Below are positions 18,753-25,811 of a stretch of DNA of 35,283 nt, piece after piece; within the stretch, counting starts at the first letter, position 1, and each line of letters starts with the position of its first letter. The notes beneath the pieces were generated by a model. That model was not told the DNA's origin, ran no database searches, and saw only the letters and a list, made by a program, of their open reading frames with translations. The DNA comes from an uncultured Collinsella sp. (lineage in GTDB: Bacteria > Actinomycetota > Coriobacteriia > Coriobacteriales > Coriobacteriaceae), in NCBI GenBank assembly GCA_900544645.1, contig UQWG01000016.1, forward strand, positions 1 through 35,283, in the 5' to 3' direction. The position numbers and the translations under genes were made by a program.

Positions 18753-19499
18753 ATGCTCGAAGGATTATTTGACGCCGACCGTTGGTCGACGACATTTCAA
18801 AACATGGGGCCCTTCTGGGAGGGCTTTGGCGTGACGCTACAGGTGGTCGTTGCCGGTCTGCTGCTGTCGCTGGTGCTGGGCACGCTACTGGGTGTGTTCT
18901 CTACCACTCGCTCGCGCGTGTTGCGCGCCATAAGCCGCGTGTACGTGGAGTTTTACCAGAATACCCCGTTGCCCGTGCAGGTGCTCTTTATGTACATGGC
19001 CGGTCCGCAGTTTTTGCAGGCCATAACCGGTGCCGACCAGCCGGTGCGCATCGCGCCGTTCGTGCTGGGCTTCTTGGGCGTGGGTCTGTATCACGCGGCC
19101 TACATCTCGGAGGTCATCCGCACCGGTATCGAGGCGGTTCCGCGCGGTCAGATGGAGGCGGCCCAGAGCCAGGGCTTCACCCGTGCGCAGGCGTACTGGT
19201 ACATCGTGCTGCCCCAGACATTCAAGATTATTCTGCCGCCGCTGTGTAATCAGGCGCTCAACCTGGTCAAGAACACGTCGGTGCTGGCGCTCGTGGCCGG
19301 CGGCGACCTTATGTACCGTTCCGACAACTTTGTGAGTCTGTACGGGTACCTGCAGGGATACATCGTCTGCTGCCTTATGTACTTCATCATCTGCTTTCCG
19401 CTCGCCATGCTGGTGCAGTGGCTCGAGCGCCGCTCCAAGGAGCGTCCGCGCGGCGTGAGCCTGGCCGAGCTGGGGCTCGACAACGTAGAGGAGGCCTAG
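18753..19499 (+). CDS. Amino acid ABC transporter permease 1
   Basis: HisM/GlnP-family inner-membrane permease, 248 residues, with about five membrane segments. Seen: the start of the family domain (FWEGFGVTLQVVVAGLLLSLVLG), YVEFYQNTPLPVQVLF, and the EAA loop EAAQSQGFTRAQAYWYIVLPQ that contacts the ATPase. ATG 18753 has AAGGAAGG before it. It stops 3 bases before the second permease, so translation is probably coupled. Confidence 0.93.
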   Translation: MLEGLFDADRWSTTFQNMGPFWEGFGVTLQVVVAGLLLSLVLGTLLGVFSTTRSRVLRAISRVYVEFYQNTPLPVQVLFMYMAGPQFLQAITGADQPVRIAPFVLGFLGVGLYHAAYISEVIRTGIEAVPRGQMEAAQSQGFTRAQAYWYIVLPQTFKIILPPLCNQALNLVKNTSVLALVAGGDLMYRSDNFVSLYGYLQGYIVCCLMYFIICFPLAMLVQWLERRSKERPRGVSLAELGLDNVEEA

Positions 19500-19502
19500 C
19501 GC

Positions 19503-20141
19503 ATGGAAATCTTCAACGCGACCAACCTGCTCTACATTTGGGGCGGCTTTGTTAAGACGATCGAGATCTCGGCGCTGTCAATCTTTTTCTCGCTCATCTT
19601 TGGCACGGTGCTGGCGCTCGTCAAGAGCTATGCGCCCCGCCCGTTCCGTATTTTGGTGAGCGCCTATATCGAGCTGTTCCGTTGCACGCCAAACCTGCTG
19701 TGGATCCTGTTTATCTACTTTACGGTGCAGGGTTTGGACATTGTGATTTCGACCATCGCCTTTACGCTGTTTACCAGCGCTGTTATGGCCGAGATTGTGC
19801 GCGGCGGTCTCAACTCGATTCCGCGTGGCCAGTTTGAGGCGGCGCAGAGCCAGGGCTTTGGCTTCTTTGCCACCATGCGCTATATCATCCTGCCGCAGAC
19901 GTTTAAGACGATCATTCCGGCGCTGTTTAGCCAGTGCACGACCGTCATCAAGGACAGCTCGTATCTTTCGGGCATTAACGTGGCCGAGCTCATGTACACG
20001 GCAAATGTCGTGATGGCCCACGCGATCGACCTGTCGCAGGTGCTTATGCTCTACGGCCTGGTGTTTGCGATGTACTTTGTGCTCAACTTTGGTATCTCGT
20101 TGCTGGTTCGCGCATATCAGAGGCGAATGGTGGCAGCGTAG
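19503..20141 (+). CDS. Amino acid ABC transporter permease 2
   Basis: Second HisM/GlnP-family permease, 212 residues, paired with the gene before it to form the heterodimeric channel. Seen: IWGGFVKTIEISALSIFFSL, YIELFRCTPNLLWILF and the EAA loop EAAQSQGFGFFATMRYIILPQ. The loops of the two permeases are clearly related. Last gene of the importer; a GGGACAG-loop hairpin follows within 3 bases. Confidence 0.93.
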   Translation: MEIFNATNLLYIWGGFVKTIEISALSIFFSLIFGTVLALVKSYAPRPFRILVSAYIELFRCTPNLLWILFIYFTVQGLDIVISTIAFTLFTSAVMAEIVRGGLNSIPRGQFEAAQSQGFGFFATMRYIILPQTFKTIIPALFSQCTTVIKDSSYLSGINVAELMYTANVVMAHAIDLSQVLMLYGLVFAMYFVLNFGISLLVRAYQRRMVAA

Positions 20142-20143
20142 AA

Positions 20144-20172
20144 TGTGGCAAAGGGACAGCCCCTTTGTCACA
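20144..20172 (+). repeat. GGGACAG-loop hairpin 6
   Basis: Arms TGTGGCAAAGGG (20144-20155) and CCCTTTGTCACA (20161-20172) pair over 12 bp with one G-U-type change, around ACAGC. GGGACAG spans the arm/loop boundary. It lies between the permease stop and the ribosome site of the next gene. Confidence 0.7.
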
Positions 20173-20189
20173 TAGAGAAAGGAATCGCG

Positions 20190-20813
20190 ATGAGCGATCT
20201 GGAGAATAAGAAGAATCCTGTGGTCATTACCATCGCGCGCGACTTTGGCGCCGAGGGCCACGAGATTGGTCGTATCCTCGCCGATGAGCTGGGGATTCCG
20301 CTGTACGATAACGAGCTGCTGGTGCGTGCGTCGCTGCGCGCGGGCGAGTCGCTCGACAAGATGGCCGCCTACGACGAGCGTCTGGCCGTGGAGAACATGG
20401 CGTTTCTGCCCGACCGCTACGATGCGCGTTCGTACTCGGACAAGTTGTTCCAAAAGATGAGCCAGGTGATTTTGGATCTGGGTGAGACCGAGAGCTGCAT
20501 TATCGAAGGCCGTCTGTCCGATTATCTGCTGCGCAACAACCCCAACCACATTGCCGTGTTGGTGACAGCCCCCTTTGAGGACCGCGTCGAGATCGTGCGC
20601 AAGAAGCGCGGCCTCAACAAAAAGAAGGGCGCCAAGCTGGTCAAGCAGCAGCAGAAGGCGCGCGAGGCGTTCTATAAGCGCTACAGTGCCGGAAAGTGGA
20701 AGATGACGAGCGGTAAAGACATCGTCGTCAACCGCGCCAAGCTGGGCCGCGAGGGTTGCAAAGACGTTATTGCCGCCGCCTACCGCTACAAGGTGGCGCA
20801 GCTCGAAGACTAA
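20190..20813 (+). CDS. Cytidylate-kinase-like family protein
   Basis: The 207-residue protein belongs to the cytidylate kinase-like family (Pfam Cytidylate_kin2). Seen: VVITIARDFGAEGHEIGRIL, an imperfect P-loop without the canonical GKST, followed by ADELGIPLYDNELL, and a central CIIEGRLSDYLLRNNPNHIAVLVTAPFEDRVE. The C-terminal part is rich in Lys. The family's real substrate is not known; many members are found in Firmicutes and Actinobacteria beside unrelated genes. ATG 20190 with GAGAAAGGA upstream is chosen; an upstream extension would translate the hairpin repeat. It may be cotranscribed with the importer. Confidence 0.82.
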   Translation: MSDLENKKNPVVITIARDFGAEGHEIGRILADELGIPLYDNELLVRASLRAGESLDKMAAYDERLAVENMAFLPDRYDARSYSDKLFQKMSQVILDLGETESCIIEGRLSDYLLRNNPNHIAVLVTAPFEDRVEIVRKKRGLNKKKGAKLVKQQQKAREAFYKRYSAGKWKMTSGKDIVVNRAKLGREGCKDVIAAAYRYKVAQLED

Positions 20814-20822
20814 CCGACTAAA

Positions 20823-20859
20823 ACCACCACGAAGGCGCCTGTCCCCATCGTGGTGGTTG
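20823..20859 (-). repeat. GGGACAG-loop hairpin 7
   Basis: Perfect 11-bp arms AACCACCACGA (20823-20833) / TCGTGGTGGTT (20849-20859). On the minus strand the loop is TGGGGACAGGCGCCT. It follows the kinase-like gene by 9 bases and may help end its transcript, though there is no T-run. Confidence 0.75.
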
Positions 20860-20875
20860 GGGCGGCCGGCATAGA

Positions 20876-20913
20876 AAAAGTCCCCGCCGGGCGTGTGCTC
20901 GACGGGGACTTTG
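20876..20913 (-). terminator. Terminator of the nfnA-nfnB transcript
   Basis: AAAGTCCCCG (20878-20887) / CGGGGACTTT (20904-20913), with further pairing inside the loop. On the minus strand it is followed by a T-run (the A-run at 20876-20880). Confidence 0.85.
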
Positions 20914-20940
20914 CCGTTTGATGGCTAGCGCTGAGGGTGA

Positions 20941-22350
20941 TTACTCGCCCAGCAGGCTCTTGGTGATGGAAGCGGCGGCCTTCTTGCCGGCGCCCATCGC
21001 CAGAATGACCGTAGCGGCACCGGTGACGATGTCGCCGCCGGCCCAGATGCGGGGATCGGTGGTCTGGCCGGTCTCCTCGTCGGCAACGATGTAGCCCCAC
21101 TTGTTGAGCTCCATCTTGCCGCCGATCTTGGCAGCGAAGGGGTTGGCGTTGGTGCCGATAGCCGAGATCGCGACGTCGCAGGGGATCTCCTCGATGGCGC
21201 CCTCGATGGGTACCGGGCGACGACGGCCGGACTCGTCAGGCTCGCCGAGCTCCATCTTCTGGACCTTGACGGCGCACACGGAGCCGTCCTCGCCAGCGAC
21301 AAACTCAAGCGGGGAGACGAGCGGCAGAACCTCGACGCCCTCGGCCTTAGCATGGTGCAGCTCGGCGCGACGGCAGGGCATCTCGTCCTCGGTACGGCGG
21401 TAAGCGATGATGGCGTGCTCGGCGCCCAGACGCTTGGCGGTACGGACGGCGTCCATAGCCACGTTGCCGCCACCAAAGACAACGACGTTCTTGCCGTGCT
21501 TGGTGGGGGTGTCGTACTCGGGGAACTTGTTGGCCTTCATCAGGTTCACGCGGGTGAGGTACTCGTTCGCGAAGAAGACGTTGGGCAGGTTCTCGCCGGG
21601 GACGTTGAGGAACTTGGGCAGGCCAGCGCCGGTCGCCACGTAGATGGCGTCGAAGCCCTGCTCGAACAGCTCCTCGGCCGTGGCCATGTTGCCCACGACG
21701 GAGTTGTACTCAAACTTGACGCCCATGTCCTCAAGGCCGTCAATCTCGCGCTTGACGACTGCCTTGGGCAGACGGAACTCGGGGATGCCGTAGACCAGCA
21801 CGCCGCCGCCGGTGAAGAATGCCTCGAAGACGGTGACGTCAAAGCCGTTGCGGGCGAGCTCGCCGGCGCAGGTGATGCCGGACGGACCGGAGCCGACGAC
21901 AGCGACCTTCTTGCCGTTCTTGGGGGCCATCTTGGGCGTGGAGGCGAGCTCGGGGCGGTCACCCAGGAAGCGCTCGAGCTGGCCGATGGCCACGGGCTCG
22001 GACTTCTTACCACGGATGCACTTGCCCTCGCACTGGTTCTCCTGCGGGCAGACGCGGCCGCAGATGGCGGGAAGCATGGAGTCCTCGCGGATGGTATCGA
22101 GAGCGCCGCCGAAGTCCTTCGCGCGGATCTGCTCGATAAAGCGGGGGATGTTGATGTTGACGGGGCAGCCCTCAACACAGAACGGCTTCTTGCAGTTGAG
22201 GCAGCGCTCGGCCTCGGCCAGCGCCATCTCCTCGGTGAAGCCCTTGTCGACGGGGCGGAAGTCGCAGGCGCGTTCGGCAGCCGGCTCCTCGTTATCGGGG
22301 GTACGGGGCGACTTCATATCGGCAACGAAACGACCGTTAACTAGTGGCAT
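20941..22350 (-). CDS. nfnB: NfnB subunit of NADH-dependent ferredoxin:NADP+ oxidoreductase (GltA-family flavoprotein)
   Basis: The 469-residue protein looks like the glutamate synthase small subunit: an N-terminal iron-sulfur domain with cysteine sets CLNCKKPFCVEGCP and CGRVCPQENQCEGKC, an FAD site VAVVGSGPSGITCAGELAR, an NADPH site VVVFGGGNVAMDAVRTA, and the final AGGDIVTGAATVILAMGAGK. No large glutamate synthase subunit is near. Instead it overlaps, by 10 bases, a gene for an FAD/2Fe-2S protein. That pair is the known NfnAB arrangement, which couples NADH and reduced ferredoxin to NADP+ reduction by electron bifurcation. The related name in databases is gltA or sudA. Ends at a good terminator. 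Confidence 0.85.
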   Translation of the reverse strand: MPLVNGRFVADMKSPRTPDNEEPAAERACDFRPVDKGFTEEMALAEAERCLNCKKPFCVEGCPVNINIPRFIEQIRAKDFGGALDTIREDSMLPAICGRVCPQENQCEGKCIRGKKSEPVAIGQLERFLGDRPELASTPKMAPKNGKKVAVVGSGPSGITCAGELARNGFDVTVFEAFFTGGGVLVYGIPEFRLPKAVVKREIDGLEDMGVKFEYNSVVGNMATAEELFEQGFDAIYVATGAGLPKFLNVPGENLPNVFFANEYLTRVNLMKANKFPEYDTPTKHGKNVVVFGGGNVAMDAVRTAKRLGAEHAIIAYRRTEDEMPCRRAELHHAKAEGVEVLPLVSPLEFVAGEDGSVCAVKVQKMELGEPDESGRRRPVPIEGAIEEIPCDVAISAIGTNANPFAAKIGGKMELNKWGYIVADEETGQTTDPRIWAGGDIVTGAATVILAMGAGKKAAASITKSLLGE

Positions 22351-23180
22351 GCGCAGCTCTTTTCCTCATAGGCCTTGAGGGACTCGCCCTCTTCGGAACG
22401 GTAAGCGGCCTGGCGGGCACGAAGGTCATCCCAGTCGACCAGGGTGGCATCGAAGTCGGGGCCGTCGACGCAAGCGAACTTGGTCACGCCGCCCACCTCG
22501 ACGCGGCAGCAGCCGCACATGCCGGTGCCGTCAACCATGATGGGGTTGAGCGACGCGGTGATGGGGGTGTCGTACTTCTGGGCGGTGAGGGTCGAGAACT
22601 TCATCATCGGAACGGGGCCGACGCAGAAGACCTGGCTCACGGCCTTGTCCTGCAGCAGGCGCTCCAGCGGAGCGGTGACAACGCCCTGCTCGCCGTAGGA
22701 ACCGTCGTCGGTGGTGATGTGGATGTGGTCCTCGTCGAGGAGCTCGCGGAACTGGTCCTCCATGAGCAGGAGGTCCTTGGTGCGGGCGCCCATGATGGCG
22801 TGAACTTCGTGACCGGTCTCGACCAGGTGCTTGGCGACCGGGAAGGCAATTGCCAGGCCGACGCCGCCGCCAATGACGGCGCAGGGGCCCTCGGCCATCT
22901 CGGTGGGAACGCCCAGCGGGCCCACGACGTCGCGCAGCGACTCGCCGGCCTCGTAGGTGGAAAGCATCTCGGTGGTCTTGCCGATCACCATGAAGATGAA
23001 CTCGACCCAGCCCTCGTCACCGTTCCAGCCGGCCAGGGTAAACGGGACGCGCTCGCCCGTCTCGTTGGCGCGAACCATGAGGAACTGTCCAGCGTGCGCA
23101 TGCTTGGCGATTGCGGGCGCCTCGATGCGGAACTTGAACACCTTCTCCGAGAACTGCGTCTTCTCCAGGATCTTATACAT
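22341..23180 (-). CDS. nfnA: NfnA subunit, FAD/NAD-binding with 2Fe-2S site
   Basis: The 279-residue protein is a ferredoxin-NADP reductase/dihydroorotate dehydrogenase electron-transfer-subunit family member. Seen: the FAD domain (GQFLMVRANETGERVPFTLAG), the NAD domain (AVIGGGVGLAIAFPVAKHL), and the C-terminal cysteine motif GTGMCGCCRVEVGG followed by FACVDGPDF, which fits the 2Fe-2S ligands of NfnA. Databases often call it 'sulfide/dihydroorotate dehydrogenase-like'. No pyrD or pyr gene is adjacent, and the partner is NfnB-like, so the transhydrogenase role is favoured. The start is preceded by GAGAGGGG. The stop overlaps the nfnB start. Confidence 0.87.
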   Translation of the reverse strand: MYKILEKTQFSEKVFKFRIEAPAIAKHAHAGQFLMVRANETGERVPFTLAGWNGDEGWVEFIFMVIGKTTEMLSTYEAGESLRDVVGPLGVPTEMAEGPCAVIGGGVGLAIAFPVAKHLVETGHEVHAIMGARTKDLLLMEDQFRELLDEDHIHITTDDGSYGEQGVVTAPLERLLQDKAVSQVFCVGPVPMMKFSTLTAQKYDTPITASLNPIMVDGTGMCGCCRVEVGGVTKFACVDGPDFDATLVDWDDLRARQAAYRSEEGESLKAYEEKSCACH

Positions 23181-23285
23181 AGAACCCCTCTCTTGTTAGG
23201 GCCGCCGAACCGTGCCTCCACGGAAATGGACGGTAGCCCGAGTAAAACCGTACGCGCACAGGCGTTGTGCAGACATACGGTGCAA

Positions 23286-23291
23286 ATTATA
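23286..23291 (-). promoter_or_regulatory. Candidate nfnAB -10 box
   Basis: A perfect TATAAT on the minus strand, 105 bases before the nfnA ATG. No good -35 box is seen. The leader of about 100 bases contains a small stem (CCGTG/CACGG, 23212-23225). Confidence 0.5.
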
Positions 23292-23320
23292 CCCTCATGG
23301 CAATGTCGCTTACGTGTTTC

Positions 23321-23375
23321 TTTGGCAGGTGGGAAAAGTGACCTGCCAAAAAGGGACAGGTTTATTTTGGTCGGT
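23321..23375 (+). repeat. GGGACAG-loop hairpin 8, with an alternative fold
   Basis: ACCTGCCAAA (23341-23350) can pair with TTTGGTCGGT (23366-23375) around AAGGGACAGGTTTAT, or exactly with TTTGGCAGGT at 23321-23330 (10 bp, loop GGGAAAAGTG). The two folds exclude each other. Confidence 0.75.
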
Positions 23376-23393
23376 TTTATCAGGCAAAACGGC

Positions 23394-23435
23394 AAAGGGG
23401 GCCGGCCTCAGGTTGTGATGAGGCCGGCCCCCTTT
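23394..23435 (-). terminator. Hairpin terminator downstream of pth
   Basis: Perfect 17-bp arms (23394-23410, 23419-23435; AAAGGGGGCCGGCC...). On the minus strand TTT and then a short T-rich stretch follow. It lies between two opposite GGGACAG modules, so the gap between nfnA and pth (23181-23541) is almost entirely structured DNA without a gene. Confidence 0.7.
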
Positions 23436-23502
23436 GGGGCGCTATGTGTGTATGGCGGTGCGGGGTTTATTGCGATGCGGTCACCGGGGCGTTTCCGTAG
23501 AT

Positions 23503-23543
23503 AAAACCTGCCAAAATAAACCTGTCCCTAAATAGTAGGTTTT
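23503..23543 (-). repeat. GGGACAG-loop hairpin 9, overlapping the pth stop codon
   Basis: AAAACCTGCCA (23503-23513) pairs with TAGTAGGTTTT (23533-23543) with one mismatch and one G-U. On the minus strand the loop reads TTTAGGGACAGGTTTATTT. The unit is an inverted copy of 23353-23381 (29 bases, two mismatches with 23500-23528). Confidence 0.78.
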
Positions 23544-24171
23544 AGTGCTTGCCGTTGGCGGAAGCGGCGCCGTTTACGTGATCGCGGGCGTAGATTACGC
23601 CGTGGACGATGGCCAGACCGGCGGCATCTGCGGCGCGGGCGCAGGTGTCCTGGAAATCCTCGGCTTCGCGGGCGCGCAGCTGCTTGAGCACGTAGTCGGC
23701 GACGGCCATCTTGCCGGGAGGGTTGCCGATGCCGGTGCGGATACGGCTAAAGTCGCGGCTGCCCATCTTGTCGATGATGGAGCGCAGGCCGTTGTGGCCG
23801 GCGTGGCCGCCGCCCACCTTAACACGGACGTCGCCGGCGGGAATGTCGAGCTCATCGTGGATCACGAGCAGCTCCTCGGCCTTGATTTTGTACTCGCGGC
23901 AGAGCTTGGAGATGGGGCCACCCGAGGTGTTCATGTACGACTGCGGCTTGACCAGCACGATCTGGCGCTTGCCGCCCTCTTCCTCGGCATCGTTGATATT
24001 GATGAGCGCGACCTCGGCGCCTGCTTGGTTTTTCCAGTACGTGACACCGGCCTGACGGGCCAGCTCGTCGATTGCCTTAAAGCCGGCGTTGTGGCGGGTC
24101 TCGGCATACTCATCGCCGGGGTTGCCAAGTCCGGCAACCATGCGAATCTTAAGCGGCTGTGCAGCTGCCAT
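23542..24171 (-). CDS. pth: Peptidyl-tRNA hydrolase
   Basis: Pth releases peptides from prematurely dropped peptidyl-tRNA. The 209-residue protein shows VAGLGNPGDEYAETRHNAGF with the catalytic His, VLVKPQSYMNTSG, the catalytic aspartate region LLVIHDELDIPAGDVRVKVGGGHAGHNGL, and IGNPPGKMAVADYVLK. Start: ATG 24171 is preferred because GAAAGG lies at the right distance; ATG 24177, two codons earlier, directly touches that site. The C-terminus is slightly long (about 15 residues). The stop codon overlaps a GGGACAG hairpin. Confidence 0.95.
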   Translation of the reverse strand: MAAAQPLKIRMVAGLGNPGDEYAETRHNAGFKAIDELARQAGVTYWKNQAGAEVALININDAEEEGGKRQIVLVKPQSYMNTSGGPISKLCREYKIKAEELLVIHDELDIPAGDVRVKVGGGHAGHNGLRSIIDKMGSRDFSRIRTGIGNPPGKMAVADYVLKQLRAREAEDFQDTCARAADAAGLAIVHGVIYARDHVNGAASANGKH

Positions 24172-24201
24172 GTTCATCCTTTCGTTGATTTGTCGCCTGC
24201 T

Positions 24202-24230
24202 ATGGTGAGCGACCCTGTTGTCGCTGTCAA
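24202..24230 (-). promoter_or_regulatory. Candidate pth promoter with an internal palindrome
   Basis: On the minus strand TTGACA (24230-24225) is a perfect -35; 17 bases on is a weak -10, CACCAT (24207-24202). The spacer contains AGCGAC-CCTGTT-GTCGCT (24208-24225), which looks like an operator. Confidence 0.45.
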
Positions 24231-24284
24231 ATGGAGGGTAATTGAGGTTGTTTGGGGGCGTTTGGACAGCCGTCGAAATCGAGG

Positions 24285-24487
24285 TGGACAGTTAGTTCAG
24301 ATACGTATAAGTTCTGAGGACTCGAATTGCTCAATTCAATGCCGATACGTTGTTTTGGAGCTTTAGTTAGTCCATATGACGCTGTTTTGAAGGCTACCCT
24401 GCCTTAAATCGGGCGAATGGTATAGAGATAACTGTAAAACAGCCTAATTCAATGTGTCCATTTATACGTATTTGAACTAACTGTCCA
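24285..24487. mobile_element. 203-bp element 1 with terminal inverted repeats (MITE-like)
   Basis: Left end 24285-24310 (starts TGGACAGTTAGTTCAGATAC) and right end 24462-24487 are inverted repeats of 26 bases with one mismatch. The interior is AT-rich, with an inner inverted repeat GCTGTTTT (24381-24388) / AAAACAGC (24436-24443), GAATTG-CT-CAATTC (24324-24337), and a direct repeat AATTCAATG (24333-24341, 24446-24454). No transposase is inside and no target duplication is obvious. A second element with the same ends and the same length lies at 25812-26014. Confidence 0.8.
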
Positions 24488-24520
24488 GCCCTGCTCGACG
24501 GTGCACGGGTGATTTCCCGT

Positions 24521-25648
24521 TTAGACCGGCGCAAGGCCGATTCCGGCCCGCAGGGCGTTGAGCCAAGCGGCCTGACGCTTGCGATAGCCCTTGATACGGT
24601 ATCGGAATCGGACTCCCGCGAGTCGATGCATCGTTTGGGCGAAGGCTTCGAGTGCAACAAGGTCTTTCATTTGGTCGCGATTGATAACCAGGACGTGGAT
24701 GCCCATTGCCTTGAGGCCATTATTTCGATTGCCATCGTGGATGCGAGCGTTTTGAAGCTCATGCCCAATTCCGTTGTATTCGTTGTCGACTCCGGCGGCC
24801 GGGCAATATAGGTCGCAGATGGCGTAAGGGATGCCGGAGGACATGTTGACCGCAAGAGTGTCGAAGTCGATTCGATAGTTGGGTAGCAGGCCTCCCATGG
24901 GCAGACTGCAACATCCGAATCCGCCAAAGCGCATGGGCGCTCCGAGAACGGCAAACATTAGGGATTCGGCTGGGGATGCAGATCCGGGTCGGGCGAGATT
25001 GACTGCCGTGCGAAACGAGGTGTATGAGCTACTTTTGGCGAAGCGTGCGACCGCCTCGAGCTCTTCGATAGTTGTGGCGGGCTCGCATTTGTAGTGTGCC
25101 TGTTCGTAGCGGGTTTCGTTCTGTTGTTCGGTCGCCGACTGGTCGCCCAGGCAATCAAGATCGCCCGTCGCTGCGCAGTCATCGCCCTTGGGCCAGATGT
25201 CGTCATAGGCGATGGGGTAGGTTGCCTCGGGCGGAAGGGAGTAGGTTCCGAGCAGTTCCATGAGTAGCATCAAGGTTTTGGCGACTGATTCATTCTTGGA
25301 ACAAAGCATGGCTGTCATGGCAGGAGACGTTGCGTAGATGTCGGCCTCGACGTGCATAATTGCACCTTCAGGAAGCGGAGCAGAGAGAATATGCTGAAGA
25401 AGTCGCTTGTCGGGGCGTCTGTTGTCTTCGTTTGAAACGAGAAGATCGAGTAGTTCGGAATCATCTTCATTCCAGGCGTCGAGTATCGAAAGTGCGCCAA
25501 AGTCTATCGCGTCATTATTGGGAATGCAGCTAGCCAAGGCCTGTGCTTGCTGTTCACTATCAACGGAGTCCCAGGGTAGGGCAGAGTACGCCCGTCGTGC
25601 GCGACGAATTGCGCGGAGGGCGGAGAAATGTGAAATCACGGTCGTCAT
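24521..25648 (-). CDS. Protein with DUF559/Vsr-like endonuclease fold, function unknown
   Basis: The 375-residue protein has a C-terminal part resembling the DUF559/Vsr (PD-(D/E)XK) nuclease fold: SPAES at 225-229, a strand with Asp279 (YAICDLYCP), Glu290 in DNEYNGIGHE, His296, then ARIHDGNRNNGLKAMGIHVLVINRD, where the family has xxDxxRxxxLxxxGxxVxR. The N-terminal two-thirds is not recognised; about residues 150-186 look like a hydrophilic insert. The start ATG 25648 has no good ribosome site. The two 203-bp elements bracket the gene, and it is lower in G+C than its neighbours, suggesting horizontal origin. Proteins of this kind occur in many Coriobacteriia (memory, not checked). Nuclease activity is not shown. 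Confidence 0.6.
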   Translation of the reverse strand: MTTVISHFSALRAIRRARRAYSALPWDSVDSEQQAQALASCIPNNDAIDFGALSILDAWNEDDSELLDLLVSNEDNRRPDKRLLQHILSAPLPEGAIMHVEADIYATSPAMTAMLCSKNESVAKTLMLLMELLGTYSLPPEATYPIAYDDIWPKGDDCAATGDLDCLGDQSATEQQNETRYEQAHYKCEPATTIEELEAVARFAKSSSYTSFRTAVNLARPGSASPAESLMFAVLGAPMRFGGFGCCSLPMGGLLPNYRIDFDTLAVNMSSGIPYAICDLYCPAAGVDNEYNGIGHELQNARIHDGNRNNGLKAMGIHVLVINRDQMKDLVALEAFAQTMHRLAGVRFRYRIKGYRKRQAAWLNALRAGIGLAPV

Positions 25649-25689
25649 AGCTATAACGTACTAAGTTGGCGGCAGAATGCGACCACCAT

Positions 25690-25732
25690 GCCGTTCTTTT
25701 CGCTCAGCGGGGCGCTGCGCGCCACGAACGGC
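25690..25732. repeat. Imperfect hairpin upstream of the DUF559-like gene
   Basis: GCCGTTC (25690-25696) / GAACGGC (25726-25732) with some inner pairing. Apart from this and element 2, 25649-25811 holds nothing I can identify. Confidence 0.3.
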
Positions 25733-25811
25733 TGGGTGTTATGAAATCGGTGGAATCGGTTGAGGGGATTGCAGGAAATTGAGCTTTGCCGCGAAGGTTG
25801 ACGATAGCTAC

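Noticed and set aside
20878..20913. Another member of the GGGACAG hairpin family
   Set aside because: GGGGAC lies in the arm, not the loop, and the structure has a normal T-run; it is a simple terminator.
21352..23504. Long plus-strand frames opposite nfnB and nfnA
   Set aside because: Antisense shadows of two clearly recognised genes.
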